Source: DASUPK01 sp963843085
Lineage (GTDB): Bacteria > Actinomycetota > Thermoleophilia > Solirubrobacterales > 70-9
Assembly: GCA_963843085.1 (NCBI GenBank)
Contig: CAWJJG010000007.1
Location: 1-64,000 of the forward strand
Direction: 5' to 3'
DNA length: 64,000 nucleotides
Part shown: positions 1 through 8,700 of the stretch, piece after piece
Layout: the number at the start of each line of letters is the position of its first letter
How positions within the stretch are numbered: position 1 is the stretch's first letter
The notes under the pieces: generated by a model
Databases searched by the model: none
What the model saw: the letters and a program-made list of their open reading frames with translations, nothing else
What the model was told of the DNA's origin: nothing
Program-made: the position numbers and the translations under genes

Positions 1-2
1 AT

Positions 3-961
3 GAAGGGCCCTTCGTCCGAGGTCGCATCGAGGAGTCCCGTACTCGTCAGCTGAGGCAGCGTGGCGAGATTGCAGTGGCGTCCACGAGCAGCACGCGATC
101 GCTCGACAACGACATCGCTCGCACGCTGGTCTGCGGACAGCGCGCTTTGACCCACATGCTCGGCGGCGATGGCTGGATGACCTCCCGAGCCGGAGACGTG
201 ATGCCGCATCTGTGGTCGGCGGTAGGCACACGACCCAAGCTGCCATCGGGCGCCGCCGTGCGGACGATCCGCTACACGCCGATACGCCGGTCGTTCCGGC
301 CGCTCGTGGAGCACTCATGGGAGCTCGCTCGAGGCCGTGGACTTCGAGGAGCAGGCGAGGGCGAAGCGGAGGGCCTGCTTATCGACATGGCTGAGTCTGG
401 GAACGGTACGTCCTCACTTGCGCGCAGCGCGCGAGCGAACCCGGCGAGGAAGTAACCCATGAGGCGACGGCCAAAGGCGAGGATCGCCATCTGTTCCGCA
501 GTCTTGTTGACGCGGACACGACGATGGGACGTCTGCTTCCCGACGTCGTCGTTCGGAGGGCTGGACGCGTCACCGCGATCCTCGACGCCAAGTACAAGCT
601 GATCGGCGATCGGGCCGAGGCTCCGATGGGGATAGCTCGCGAGGATCGGTACCAGTTGGCGGGCTACCTGACCGCCCAGCAAGATGCCGGCGTTGTGGGG
701 ATGCTTGTCTATCCAGCGGAATTGGGATCCGAAGGGAATGAACTGCCGCCTGATCGGTGGCAGAGGAGCAGCGGAGAGGAGAAAGTTGCGTGGCGGGGGC
801 CAAGCGGAACGACTGCGTCCTTCTCCCGCGTGTCGTTCGATCCGGATCAGGCAAGTAGTCAGCTTCGCCGTGCGCTGTCAATAGCAGCCCAAAGCGCGGC
901 TACGACTGGAGCTCCCCCATCCGTCGGAGCGCTGCCCGGCCTTCGCTGGCGCAACGGTTGA
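3..961 (+). pseudogene. mcrC: McrC-like restriction subunit, 5'-truncated by window edge and frameshifted
   Basis: McrC is the nuclease partner of the McrB GTPase in modification-dependent McrBC restriction. The first reading frame, open from the window edge, carries a conserved McrC-type segment ending in LLIDMAE near 392. The second frame resumes with VWERYVL and continues to the nuclease core: LLPDVVV followed by DAKYK, the PD-(D/E)XK signature, then a YQLAGYL stretch, stopping at 961. Inserting one G between GAG and TCTGG near 391 would rejoin the frames, so a single-base deletion explains the break. The N-terminus lies outside the window, and whether mcrB is further left cannot be seen. 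The C-terminal end overlaps the sigma remnant on the other strand. The family call is firm; pseudogene versus sequencing error is open. Confidence 0.75.
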
Positions 962-1405
962 TCTTCGTGTGGCTCCAGCCAGTTGCTGCGGTGATTTCGC
1001 TGTAACTGAACCCAAGCCCGATCAAAGAGGAGGGCGCGCTTCTCGTCCTCCTTCAACCAATCGAGCGCCAGGACCCGTTCAACGAGCTGATGCGCGGCGC
1101 TCCAGTTGCGCGACCGGTCCGGGCGATCGGTAGGGGTGGCATCGCAGAGATCAAGTTTCCCGCCGTCTAGCTCGAGATTCGAGCTGGTTTCACGTTGTCG
1201 CCAGCCACGTCGGCGGATTGCCCATGCCTCTCGTTTGACGGTGGTGTAGAGCCAGGCCAGCGGCTCCCCGACACCTCTGTACCGCTCGAGAAAGCGCGTA
1301 AGCGGTCTGCAGAGCATCGTCGACGTCGTCCGGCAGCTGGGCATGGCGCATGCTTGACGCTGAGCTTGTGCTCATTACTCGCAGGACTGTGAGTAGTTCG
1401 GCATT
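900..1405 (-). pseudogene. Remnant of a sigma-70 family RNA polymerase sigma factor, multiply frameshifted
   Basis: Three reading frames of the reverse strand each hold a piece of one sigma factor. The first (about 1399-1320) reads ELLTVLR and DDVDDALQTA, a region-2-like segment. The second (about 1310-1035) reads EPLAWLYTTVKREAW and then LKEDEKRALL, the end of region 2 and the start of region 4. The third (about 1030-900) reads GLGFSYSEITAATGWS, a typical region 4 helix-turn-helix, and ends at a TAG at 900. At least two frameshifts separate the pieces, so no full protein can be made. The order of the pieces matches one ancestral gene. It overlaps the 3' end of the McrC remnant in convergent orientation. 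Confidence 0.6.
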
Positions 1406-1426
1406 TCGTGCGTCGTGGCTTATGGG

Positions 1427-1515
1427 CGGGAGTCCGGCTGGGTGGCCATGAGGGCGGCCAACAGCACGGCTCTGCCGTGCCAAAATCGGCCGCCCGCCGC
1501 CCAGGCGGACTCCCG
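1427..1515. repeat. Long nested inverted repeat upstream of the methyltransferase gene
   Basis: Arms at 1427-1446 and 1496-1515 (beginning CGGGAGTCCG and ending CGGACTCCCG) are complementary at about 18 of 20 positions. Inside them, GGCGGCC at 1453-1459 pairs with GGCCGCC at 1488-1494, and GCACGGC at 1464-1470 pairs with GCCGTGC at 1474-1480 around a TCT loop. The whole can fold as one hairpin of about 89 bases. It sits between the dead sigma gene and the methyltransferase start, with no T-tract. It could be a transcript leader, a terminator, or the remains of a small palindromic mobile element. Confidence 0.6.
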
Positions 1516-1603
1516 TCAAAGGACGACCGGGGGCGAATCCCGGCTCTCGATCCCTTAAATCAGGCGGACGCCTTGTCCGACCCTTGCGGGACCATCAAAG
1601 CCT

Positions 1604-2690
1604 GTGGCCGATCGCACCGCCATATCGCTGTTCTCCGGAGCCGGAGGCCTTGACCTCGGCGTAGAGCAGGGCGGTTTCAGGGTGCTCTGTGCCGTCGAGA
1701 ATGAGCAGGACGCGTGTCGGTCTCTTCGGGCGAACTTCCCGCACGTGTCCGTCTTCGAGGGAGACATCCGCCGCGTGGAGACCGGTGAACTCCTAAGCGC
1801 GGCCAGGGTTCGGTCGGGCGAAGTCGACCTTCTCGTCGGTGGCCCCCCCTGCACCCCCTTCTCGAAGTCCGGCTATTGGATTGAGCAGAAGCGCCATGGC
1901 CTCGATCCTGAGGCGAGCCTCCTCGAGCACTACATCCGCGTCCTCGACGAGGCCCGTCCACGGATGTTCCTTCTTGAGAACGTCTTCGCCCTCGCGTACT
2001 CGAACCACAATCGAGAGTGGCTCGACTTCCTCCTCGAGTCCTTCGATCGGCTCGGATACGAGGTCAACCAGGAAGTCATGCTCGCCGCAGACTTCGGGAT
2101 CCCGCAGCGACGGCAGCGTCTGATCATCGTCGGCTCGTTGGAGGGGAAACCCGCTTTGCCGGCTCCCACTCACACGGGCCCACACGAGCGCCGAGTCTGG
2201 GAGCAGGGCGATTTGAAGATGCACGTCACCGCTCGCGAGGCGATCGGGGATCTAGAGAACCACGAGGACCTTGCCGAGCCGGAAGAGGTTGTCGGAGGGA
2301 AGTACGGTCACCTACTTCCCGGCATCCCACCGGGTGACAACTACCTCTTCTACACCGCTAAGCGCGGGCACCCGGAGCCTAGGTTCGAGTGGCGAAAGCG
2401 CTACTGGAGCTTCCTGCTGAAACTCGACCCCGACCAGCCTGCCCCGACTATCCAGGCCCAGCCGGGCCCCTATGTCGGGCCATTCCACTGGGCGAACCGC
2501 CGACTACGCCTTCCAGAGATCAAGCGGCTCCAGATCATTCCCCGACGACTTCGTGGTACATGGAACCCGACGCTCAGCTCAGAAGCAGATCGGAAACGCG
2601 GTCCCTCCATTGCTTGCTCGACGAATCGCCGAGTTGCTGATCGCTGGGGAGCTTGCAGCGGATCAGGACCAGGTGGCACTCGCGGCATAA
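1604..2690 (+). pseudogene. C5-cytosine DNA methyltransferase, frameshifted before motifs IX-X
   Basis: This would methylate cytosine C5 in a specific DNA sequence, as the modification arm of a type II system. The main frame starts at a GTG and shows motif I (LFSGAGGLDLG), motif IV (GGPPCTPFS, with the catalytic Cys), motif VI (LLENV) and motif VIII (QRRQRLIIVG). Near 2534 the homology moves to another frame, which reads SFPDDFVVHGTRRSAQ and QIGNAVPP (motif X) and stops at 2690. One extra base in CAGATCATTC accounts for the switch. The unshifted frame instead runs on to 2725 without motif X, so the product would probably be inactive. The restriction endonuclease frame begins 9 bases after 2690, and vsr follows on the other strand. 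Confidence 0.85.
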
Positions 2691-2699
2691 TCAGCCGCT

Positions 2700-3921
2700 G
2701 TGCCAGCCCACCCCTCGGGGCGTGACTACTTCCGCGTGTACGGCGCCCGCAGGGCGGAGGAACTCGACTTCGTCCTAGGTGCCATCGGGGATTCGGGGGG
2801 GCGGTGTCTGACGCACACCAGCTCCAACTTGGCCCCGGTTCATCTGGCGATCGACGAGGGCGATGGCGTCTTGGTCGGCGTGCTCGCCTATCTCTTCTCG
2901 GCCGGCCATCAGGAGATCCTTCATCGCCCAGCTGACGAGCACCGACTGCAGATCAAGTACGGCGACATCACCGAGCGCTGGCGGCGTCAGAAGCACGCGC
3001 TTGGCTTCGACCCGGCCGGCCTCGACGTCACGGTCGTGCTCGCTGTCCACGTCCAGGCGAACCTCCTGATCGGCCTCGACCCGCTCCTCTACGACCCCTT
3101 GCCCATGGGGATCCAGGTTGGCTTCAAGGACTCCGAGGTCCAAGCCGCGATCAAGAGCGGCTGGCATGTCTGGGAGCGGGAGACACGTCCCGGGAGGAGG
3201 CGGGATCCGCGGGCCACCGGCGGACTCGAGACGATCGTTGCCTTCGCCCCGGATCGGCTGATCGACTACATCGCCCTCGAGCGGCAGGCGCAGACGATGC
3301 AACTCGACCCGGCATTGCGATTCCGGGCAGCCGAGTCGGCGGCGAAGGGACGGGCGAGCGTGAAGGTCCATGACCTGGAGCGCGCCTACGACCTGTCCGC
3401 CGCCGAGATCCTCTCGATTGTCTCCGAGCGCTCCCGCCTGGCGATGGCGCTGAGGGGCGGGGTAGCCGAGCATCACCTCGGCCGGCTGTTGGATGGCGAC
3501 GATCTCGTGCAGTCGGCCGAGATCGGTCAGCAGGAAGGGCCCACCGGACTTCTGGGTCACGCTGACCGATGGCCGCAAGCTGAGCATCGAGTGCAAGAAC
3601 GCGTCGCCGAAGACGTACGCGGATGGGACACCGAAGGTCGAGATCCAGAAGACGAGGGCGTCACGGGGCGACCCGCTCAGCCGGCTCTACACGTTCGACG
3701 CATTCGACGTGATCGCGGTCTGCATGTACGGGCCAACGGGAAAATGGGAGTTCAAGTTCAAACGAACCGCCGACCTGGTGGCTCACCCCGATCACCCGAG
3801 TCGAATCGCACCGCTGCAGCGCGTCGACGAGAGCTGGTCGGACGCTCTCGCCGAGGTGCGTTTAGAGCGCGCTCTGCGACGTGCGAGGGCTGCTTCGACG
3901 CGATCGGCGATCGCCTCGTGA
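2700..3921 (+). pseudogene. Type II restriction endonuclease-like protein, frameshifted
   Basis: The gene follows the methyltransferase by 9 bases with a GTG start, the usual place for the cognate restriction enzyme. About 275 codons are intact in the first frame, an N-terminal part I cannot name. Around 3541 the coding frame shifts, and the second frame reads PPDFWVTLTDG then LSIECKN, a PD-(D/E)XK core with P-D at about 3544 and E-C-K some 16 residues later. It continues to a stop at 3921. The DNA-cutting half is therefore out of frame with the N-terminal half. The recognition sequence cannot be deduced. The restriction enzyme role rests on the nuclease core plus position. Confidence 0.7.
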
Positions 3922-4305
3922 TCCTCGTGCTCCCAGGCCCTGAACAACAAGCCAACCCAGCTGCTCGAGCTGCTTCTCCGTGTCGCGATCGCGCGCCACG
4001 TTTCGATCGAGCTTCGGACCCCAGTAAGTGGAGTTCGAACGCGGCTCAGTCCCGTGCTCCGGGCAGCGGTGCCAGAAGCAGCCGTCGACATACAGCGCAA
4101 CTCGCTCCGCGGGAAAGTGGCATCTGGCCTGGTCCAGCGGCGACCGCCTAGCCGAATCGTCTTGCGCTTCCGAAATCGCAGGCCCCGGCGATGAAGAGCG
4201 GACCGGACTGCCTGCTCCGGCTCGTCGTCTGCCGGTGTTGCCCTGCATCACCGCCGACACCTGCAGCGCTTGGGGCTCCGGCCAATCTGGATGGTCCCGG
4301 CGCAC
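3792..4305 (-). pseudogene. vsr: Very short patch repair endonuclease (Vsr), multiply frameshifted
   Basis: Vsr nicks next to T:G mismatches that arise when 5-methylcytosine deaminates, so it usually accompanies a C5 methyltransferase. Pieces in order are VSAVMQGN (near 4248), then in a second frame EPEQAVRSALHRRGLRFR, then back in the first frame VALYVDGCFWHRCPEHG and YWGPKLDRN, then in a shifted frame FRAWEHEDHEAIADRVE. These are the family's conserved blocks in the right order, but at least three frame changes separate them. The gene converges with the restriction endonuclease remnant and overlaps its 3' end. Loss of Vsr together with its methyltransferase fits decay of the whole system. 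Confidence 0.8.
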
Positions 4306-4333
4306 CGCTAGTCGTCCCGCACCCGGAGGCGAA

Positions 4334-4531
4334 CTACGACGCGCCAGCGTGCGACTGACGCATCTGCGCGAAGTCCTGAACTGAGACAACGACGGCACGC
4401 ATTTGACCGTGTTTCGTCAAGACGAACTTCTCTGACTCCCCCCGATCGAGCATCTCGATCATCCGATTGCGCTCCCTCATCGCGTCCCTGACGGTGCGCA
4501 GCTCTTCGTTCGAGACCTCGACCTTGCCCAT
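4334..4531 (-). CDS. Phd/YefM-like antitoxin, no toxin partner nearby
   Basis: This 65-residue protein ends with FVLTKHGQMRAVVVSVQDF, resembling the C-terminal half of the Phd/YefM DNA-binding fold (typically itr-G-p-avlvs-edy). The start at 4531 is chosen because AGGAGGT lies 4 bases upstream; a longer frame reaching 4684 lacks such a site. In type II toxin-antitoxin systems such proteins neutralise a toxin and repress their own operon. No Doc, RelE or PIN-type toxin frame adjoins it: downstream lies the vsr remnant, and upstream is a divergent gene. It may be an orphan antitoxin or a stand-alone regulator. The family call is from motif resemblance only. Confidence 0.5.
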   Translation of the reverse strand: MGKVEVSNEELRTVRDAMRERNRMIEMLDRGESEKFVLTKHGQMRAVVVSVQDFAQMRQSHAGAS

Positions 4532-4699
4532 CTGACCTCCTCGGGTGGTGGTGAATTTCGCCTTGACGGCCGATGGTATGCGCGCGTCAGGACGACTAAG
4601 ACGACATTCGCGACGCTGACGTCGCAGTTTCCGTCCGATGACGCCTTCAAGCTGACCCAATGGTTCTCGAGACCAACTGATCAACCACGGAGGTGGCCA

Positions 4700-5182
4700 A
4701 TGCCACTGGCAGCTGAAGTCTCAATGACACCGACCGACACGCTGGCTCGGATCGGGGAGGTGCTCGATCTCTCCAACATCCGCTTCAAGCTCTCGGACCC
4801 CGAGGAGGGAAAGGGCTACTCGCAGGAGCGACTCGATCTGATGGAGAGCGAGTACCGGAAGTTCCTGGCGCTCCAAGCCGCCTTCCCGGGCGCGGATATC
4901 GTCCCCTGTGGCCTCGTCGACGAGATGTGGCACTGGCACATCCTTGACACGGCCGCATATCGAGCGGACTGCGATGCGATATTCGGGGAGTTCCTCGACC
5001 ACTTCCCGTATTTCGGGATGCGTGGAGAGGACGATGCGCAGGCGCTGAACGACGCGTACGCCTCGACGCTCGACCGTTATCGGGCTGCGTTGGTGAGCCT
5101 CCCGAGGACACCTGGATCGCTCGGGATGCCTCTAGCTGCCGGCGGACGGCTTGCAAGCCGCAGAAGTGCCGCTGATGGGTAG
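4700..5182 (+). CDS. GRDP-like (glycine-rich domain-containing protein-like) protein
   Basis: This 160-residue soluble protein contains VDEMWHWHILDTAAYRADC followed by a GEFLDHFPYFG block. These His/Trp and Cys motifs are typical of the family first described in plant glycine-rich domain proteins and found sparsely in bacteria; the biochemical role is not established. The ATG at 4700 has GGAGG about 7 bases upstream. No signal peptide or membrane segment is seen, and the last 25 residues are low complexity. The next gene, a 49-codon membrane peptide, starts inside its last codons, which suggests translational coupling. It lies within the island, between the antitoxin and the large nuclease protein. 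Confidence 0.55.
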   Translation: MPLAAEVSMTPTDTLARIGEVLDLSNIRFKLSDPEEGKGYSQERLDLMESEYRKFLALQAAFPGADIVPCGLVDEMWHWHILDTAAYRADCDAIFGEFLDHFPYFGMRGEDDAQALNDAYASTLDRYRAALVSLPRTPGSLGMPLAAGGRLASRRSAADG

Positions 5183-5324
5183 GCGCGAAAAGCAGATCCT
5201 GCTCGTTGTGGTCGGCGCTGGCCTGATTGTGGGCGGGCATCGTCTGATGGAGGCGGAGTTCGGGAAGCTTGGTGTGCCCCACGCTGTCGGTGCGGCAGTG
5301 ATCGCACTGGCTCTCCGGGTGTAG
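5175..5324 (+). CDS. Small single-pass membrane peptide (49 residues)
   Basis: A 49-codon frame begins with ATG at 5175, overlaps the end of the GRDP-like gene by 8 bases and stops at TAG 5322-5324. It encodes a basic N-terminus (MGRREKQ), a hydrophobic stretch (ILLVVVGAGLIVGG) suited to one membrane helix, a short amphipathic loop and a second hydrophobic patch (AVGAAVIALAL). The overlap implies co-translation with the upstream protein. I do not recognise a family. A small membrane partner coupled to a soluble protein in a defence island could be a membrane-active effector, but that is speculation. The frame could also be fortuitous. Confidence 0.45.
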   Translation: MGRREKQILLVVVGAGLIVGGHRLMEAEFGKLGVPHAVGAAVIALALRV

Positions 5325-5730
5325 CCCCAGAGCCCTTCAACTTATGAGAGGCGTGATTCCGAAATCGCCTCTTGCGTGAGACAGGCCCTGGACCCGGATG
5401 TCGATTGGGCGCGGCAGCGCTTCCTGCGCCAGTGGCTTCCTTTCATCGGAGCTTCCGGCCAGACGTGATTGCACATCAGGACCCAGCGAAAGAGACTTAC
5501 TCGATGTCAGGAACGGGCGGGGACAGATTCGCAGAGGTGCGACGGCAGCTGAGTTCGCTCGATCCAATTGGCATCGGATCGGGGGCGGCGAGCTCTGCAG
5601 ATGCTCCACGAACGCTCCGGCGCTGTGGCGAGCTGGCGTTGCTGTAACTCTTGCCACGGAACACCCTAGGGAGGAGAGTCAACGGCCCCCGGCGATCTCC
5701 GACCTTGACGAGCTGCTCAACGAGGGGCCT
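5325..5730. other. Intergenic stretch with one doubtful short ORF
   Basis: No confident gene is visible in these roughly 400 bases. A 47-codon plus-strand frame at 5504-5647 starts at an ATG after GAAAGAGA and reads VRRQLSSLDPIGIG, which may be the N-terminal remnant of a small immunity-like protein. The frame of the downstream large gene is also open back to 5398, but its translation there is Arg/Ser-rich and looks non-coding. A GGAGGAG at about 5670 has no suitable start codon behind it in that frame. Confidence 0.3.
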
Positions 5731-8700
5731 ATGGCCGCAGCTGCGGGGATGATGGAAGATCCGCCAGAGGATCTCTTCACCGAAGAGGTCGTCTCGTACG
5801 GCGGGTCGTATCTGGCTGGCGGAGGCCCTGGCAGGATGCCGGCTACGTACTCCGCCTCATCTCACAGGCCATTCTTCTGTCTCGCGGTGCCTCGGGACTT
5901 CGTCAGCGAGATCCGAGCCACCACGATCGGCGCTCTTCGATTAGGGGACCGTGCGCTGAGACGAGTCGGGCTGCGACGCAATGAGCTTCCGGGCCCGCGC
6001 ATCGGCCGAGTCGAGCTACCGAGCGCCGACCAGCTGGCGCGGCGACAGCGGAGCATCTGCTTCACCCCCGAGGAGCTGACGTCAGTGTTGCGTCCGGTTG
6101 ACGTCGCGGTGTTGGAGCCTCTGACGCTCGATGCAGGCTCGAGGACATTTTCCGATGACGAGTTGACTGCGGGAGTGGCCGATCCATGGCCGTTTGTGAA
6201 GTGGGGAGACTGGCTCGTTGTCGCGCGTCCCTTTGATCTACTAATCGCGCTCCGCCAGTACATCTCGTGGCGCACAGTCCAGGATCACGGGGCCCAGGCA
6301 GCAGCCGACCTGTTCGGACGTGTAGTCGATTCGGATGTCGATGACTCTCTGCGCCGGATGTCACTCACCGTGGAGGACGTCCGGCCAAGGACTACGGATG
6401 AGCCGTTTACGGAGATCCAAGCCCGATGCGATACGGACAAGGTTGTTGTCGCGATCGTGCTCTCCGACGACTTCAACCGGCTCGACAAGACGTTCCCCTA
6501 CACGTCCTGGGACACCTCGCCGTACCTCGACTCCGTCTTCAGCCGGTTCGAGGCGATTGCCGAGGAGAAATCCAAGGATGGCGATCAGGTACTGGGAATG
6601 CTCGTTGCCCAGCCGGCAGGACGCAACGGCCTTTTTGGCCTGCCCGAGGCCGAAGCTCCGAACCTTCGGTACTGCATGTTTTCCGGAGCCGACCTCGACG
6701 TCGTTGCAATACATGAGACCGGAGAGCCGCTGGCGCTCTGGAAGTACGCGGAGGCACTGGACCATCTCCGTGACGCATCGCGGATACAGACGTTCTCCCA
6801 ACTCGACACATACGCCACGTACCGCGGCGAGGAGCGAAGCCTCGCCGCGTTTCGCGAAGCGACACTCGTCACAATCGCACCTGGATCCGGAGGCCCCCAG
6901 CGGTGGGAAGCCCGCGCCGGCCGCGACCGGCACGGGGTTCCGTACATCGACCACACCGTCGTCGAAGTCGAGCGGCCCTTCCCAGATGAAAACGAGCCTG
7001 GGCGTCTGTACCACCCAACCACTGTTCGAGAGAACCGTCTTCTCATCCTGGTCGCAAATGCGCCACTCGCGGTCTGGGTTGCCGGTCCCGAAGGTCAGGT
7101 CAAGGAAAGCTGGGATGCAGTCGAGACGGTCGCTTACTGGGTCGCTGAGCTGGCCGAGCCTCTGGTCGACACGCTTGAAGAGCTCTCGACCAAGACACCA
7201 GCGATTCAGCTGGAGGTCAGCTTCAGACCCGAGCGCTATTGGTTCGAGGGAGCCCCTGACCCTGGTGACGATGACATCGGGGAGGCCAAAGTTGCCGAAT
7301 CGGGAAATGTTCACCTCGTCATCGGGCCCAGCGTTAGACGTGGCATCGATGCAGTCGACAACGAAAATGAGCGGCTGCTTGTAGGGCTCGCAATTGACGC
7401 AGTCGCGGCGCTGTGCACGGATCTCAGCGTGGAGACCTCCCTTGATGCGGAGAGCCTCGTCAATGCTGTGGCGCCTCTTGGGAACAAGAAGCACCTCGTG
7501 GGCTACCGGATCGACGACGATCCAATGTTGGAGCCTGCGCAGGGAAGGCGAAGGCTCGTCCAGGAGGCTGATGTAACCGCGGCACGCGAGGACCTGGCCG
7601 TCGACCTCGGTGCGGCCTTTCAATTCGAACCGGGTCCGATCCCCAAGGAGCAGCGGGATCCGGTGTTAAAGAAGAGCGTTCGATCCCTCTTCGAGCGGAT
7701 CGAGGCGGTATTCGCTGACGCGAGGTCAGACGGAATCCTCCAGGATCTGATCGCCGCGAACGAGCGACTGATCGTCGATTCACAGCGTCGCTTGGCGATA
7801 TTGCCCGCGCGGGTTGCGACCTATCCAGCTGCGGAGGCGAACCTCCGAGATGAGATCGCAGATTCGAATCAAGCCGGCGTCTCCTGCAGATTCCTCGTTG
7901 AGTATGTCGCCGCCCAACCTCCGGACGGCGACGCGGCGTGGAGCCTGGCCCGTTACGACCGCGCGATGGGGCTGGCGGCAGAACTGCTCGACTGGGCGAA
8001 CATGAGCGATTCTGTCTACGGAGGTCTCACTGACATGGACCTCCTGATTCGCGACGACGGTCAGCTGCGGCTCGTCGAATTGGACCGCTACGAAGTCGGC
8101 CGAGGCCAGTACTTCGACAGCTACGTCGAAGAACAAAGAGAGCGCAGCTCTCGGCGTTGGAATCGGCGCGCGAACGAAGAGGATGGTGGAGGCGACGAGG
8201 CGATAGTCACTCGCCTTGACCCGCTGATGGTCGACGAGGCCGGCGCGACGCTGACGCAGCTTGGGCAGGTCCTGATAGCGGCGAACCTCGTCGCCCGCGA
8301 CCGAGACATGGAAGCGGTCGTCTTGCCAGAAGATGAATCCGTCAACGCGATCGCCGAGTACCTAGAGCCCGAGGATCGGCACGCCGTTGGCGCGGCCATC
8401 GACTACTTGTCAATGGGTCCGCGAGATGAATTTCTGGACCCGCCATCTGGCGTCCCTTCAGACACCTTCCCGTGGCTGTTTGCGCGCCGGTGGTCGTACA
8501 ACCGCCGACCGTTCATCCGGCGAGGCTCTTCCAACGGGAACCAGTTGCTGTGGGGCCGGAGACACGTCCTCCAGTCCATGCGCATCTTGATTGGCCAGCT
8601 CGCCTCGGGTCGCTTTCAGGGTCTCGTCGACAGCCGCCCGCTGCGACAAGAGCTTGGCCGCCTCGCGAAGGAACAAGGCAAGGAGTTCGAATCCAGAGTC

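Noticed and set aside
5398..5730. N-terminal extension of the large nuclease protein back to 5398
   Set aside because: The extra translation is Arg/Ser-rich and lacks the character of the rest of the protein, and a better-placed ATG exists at 5731.
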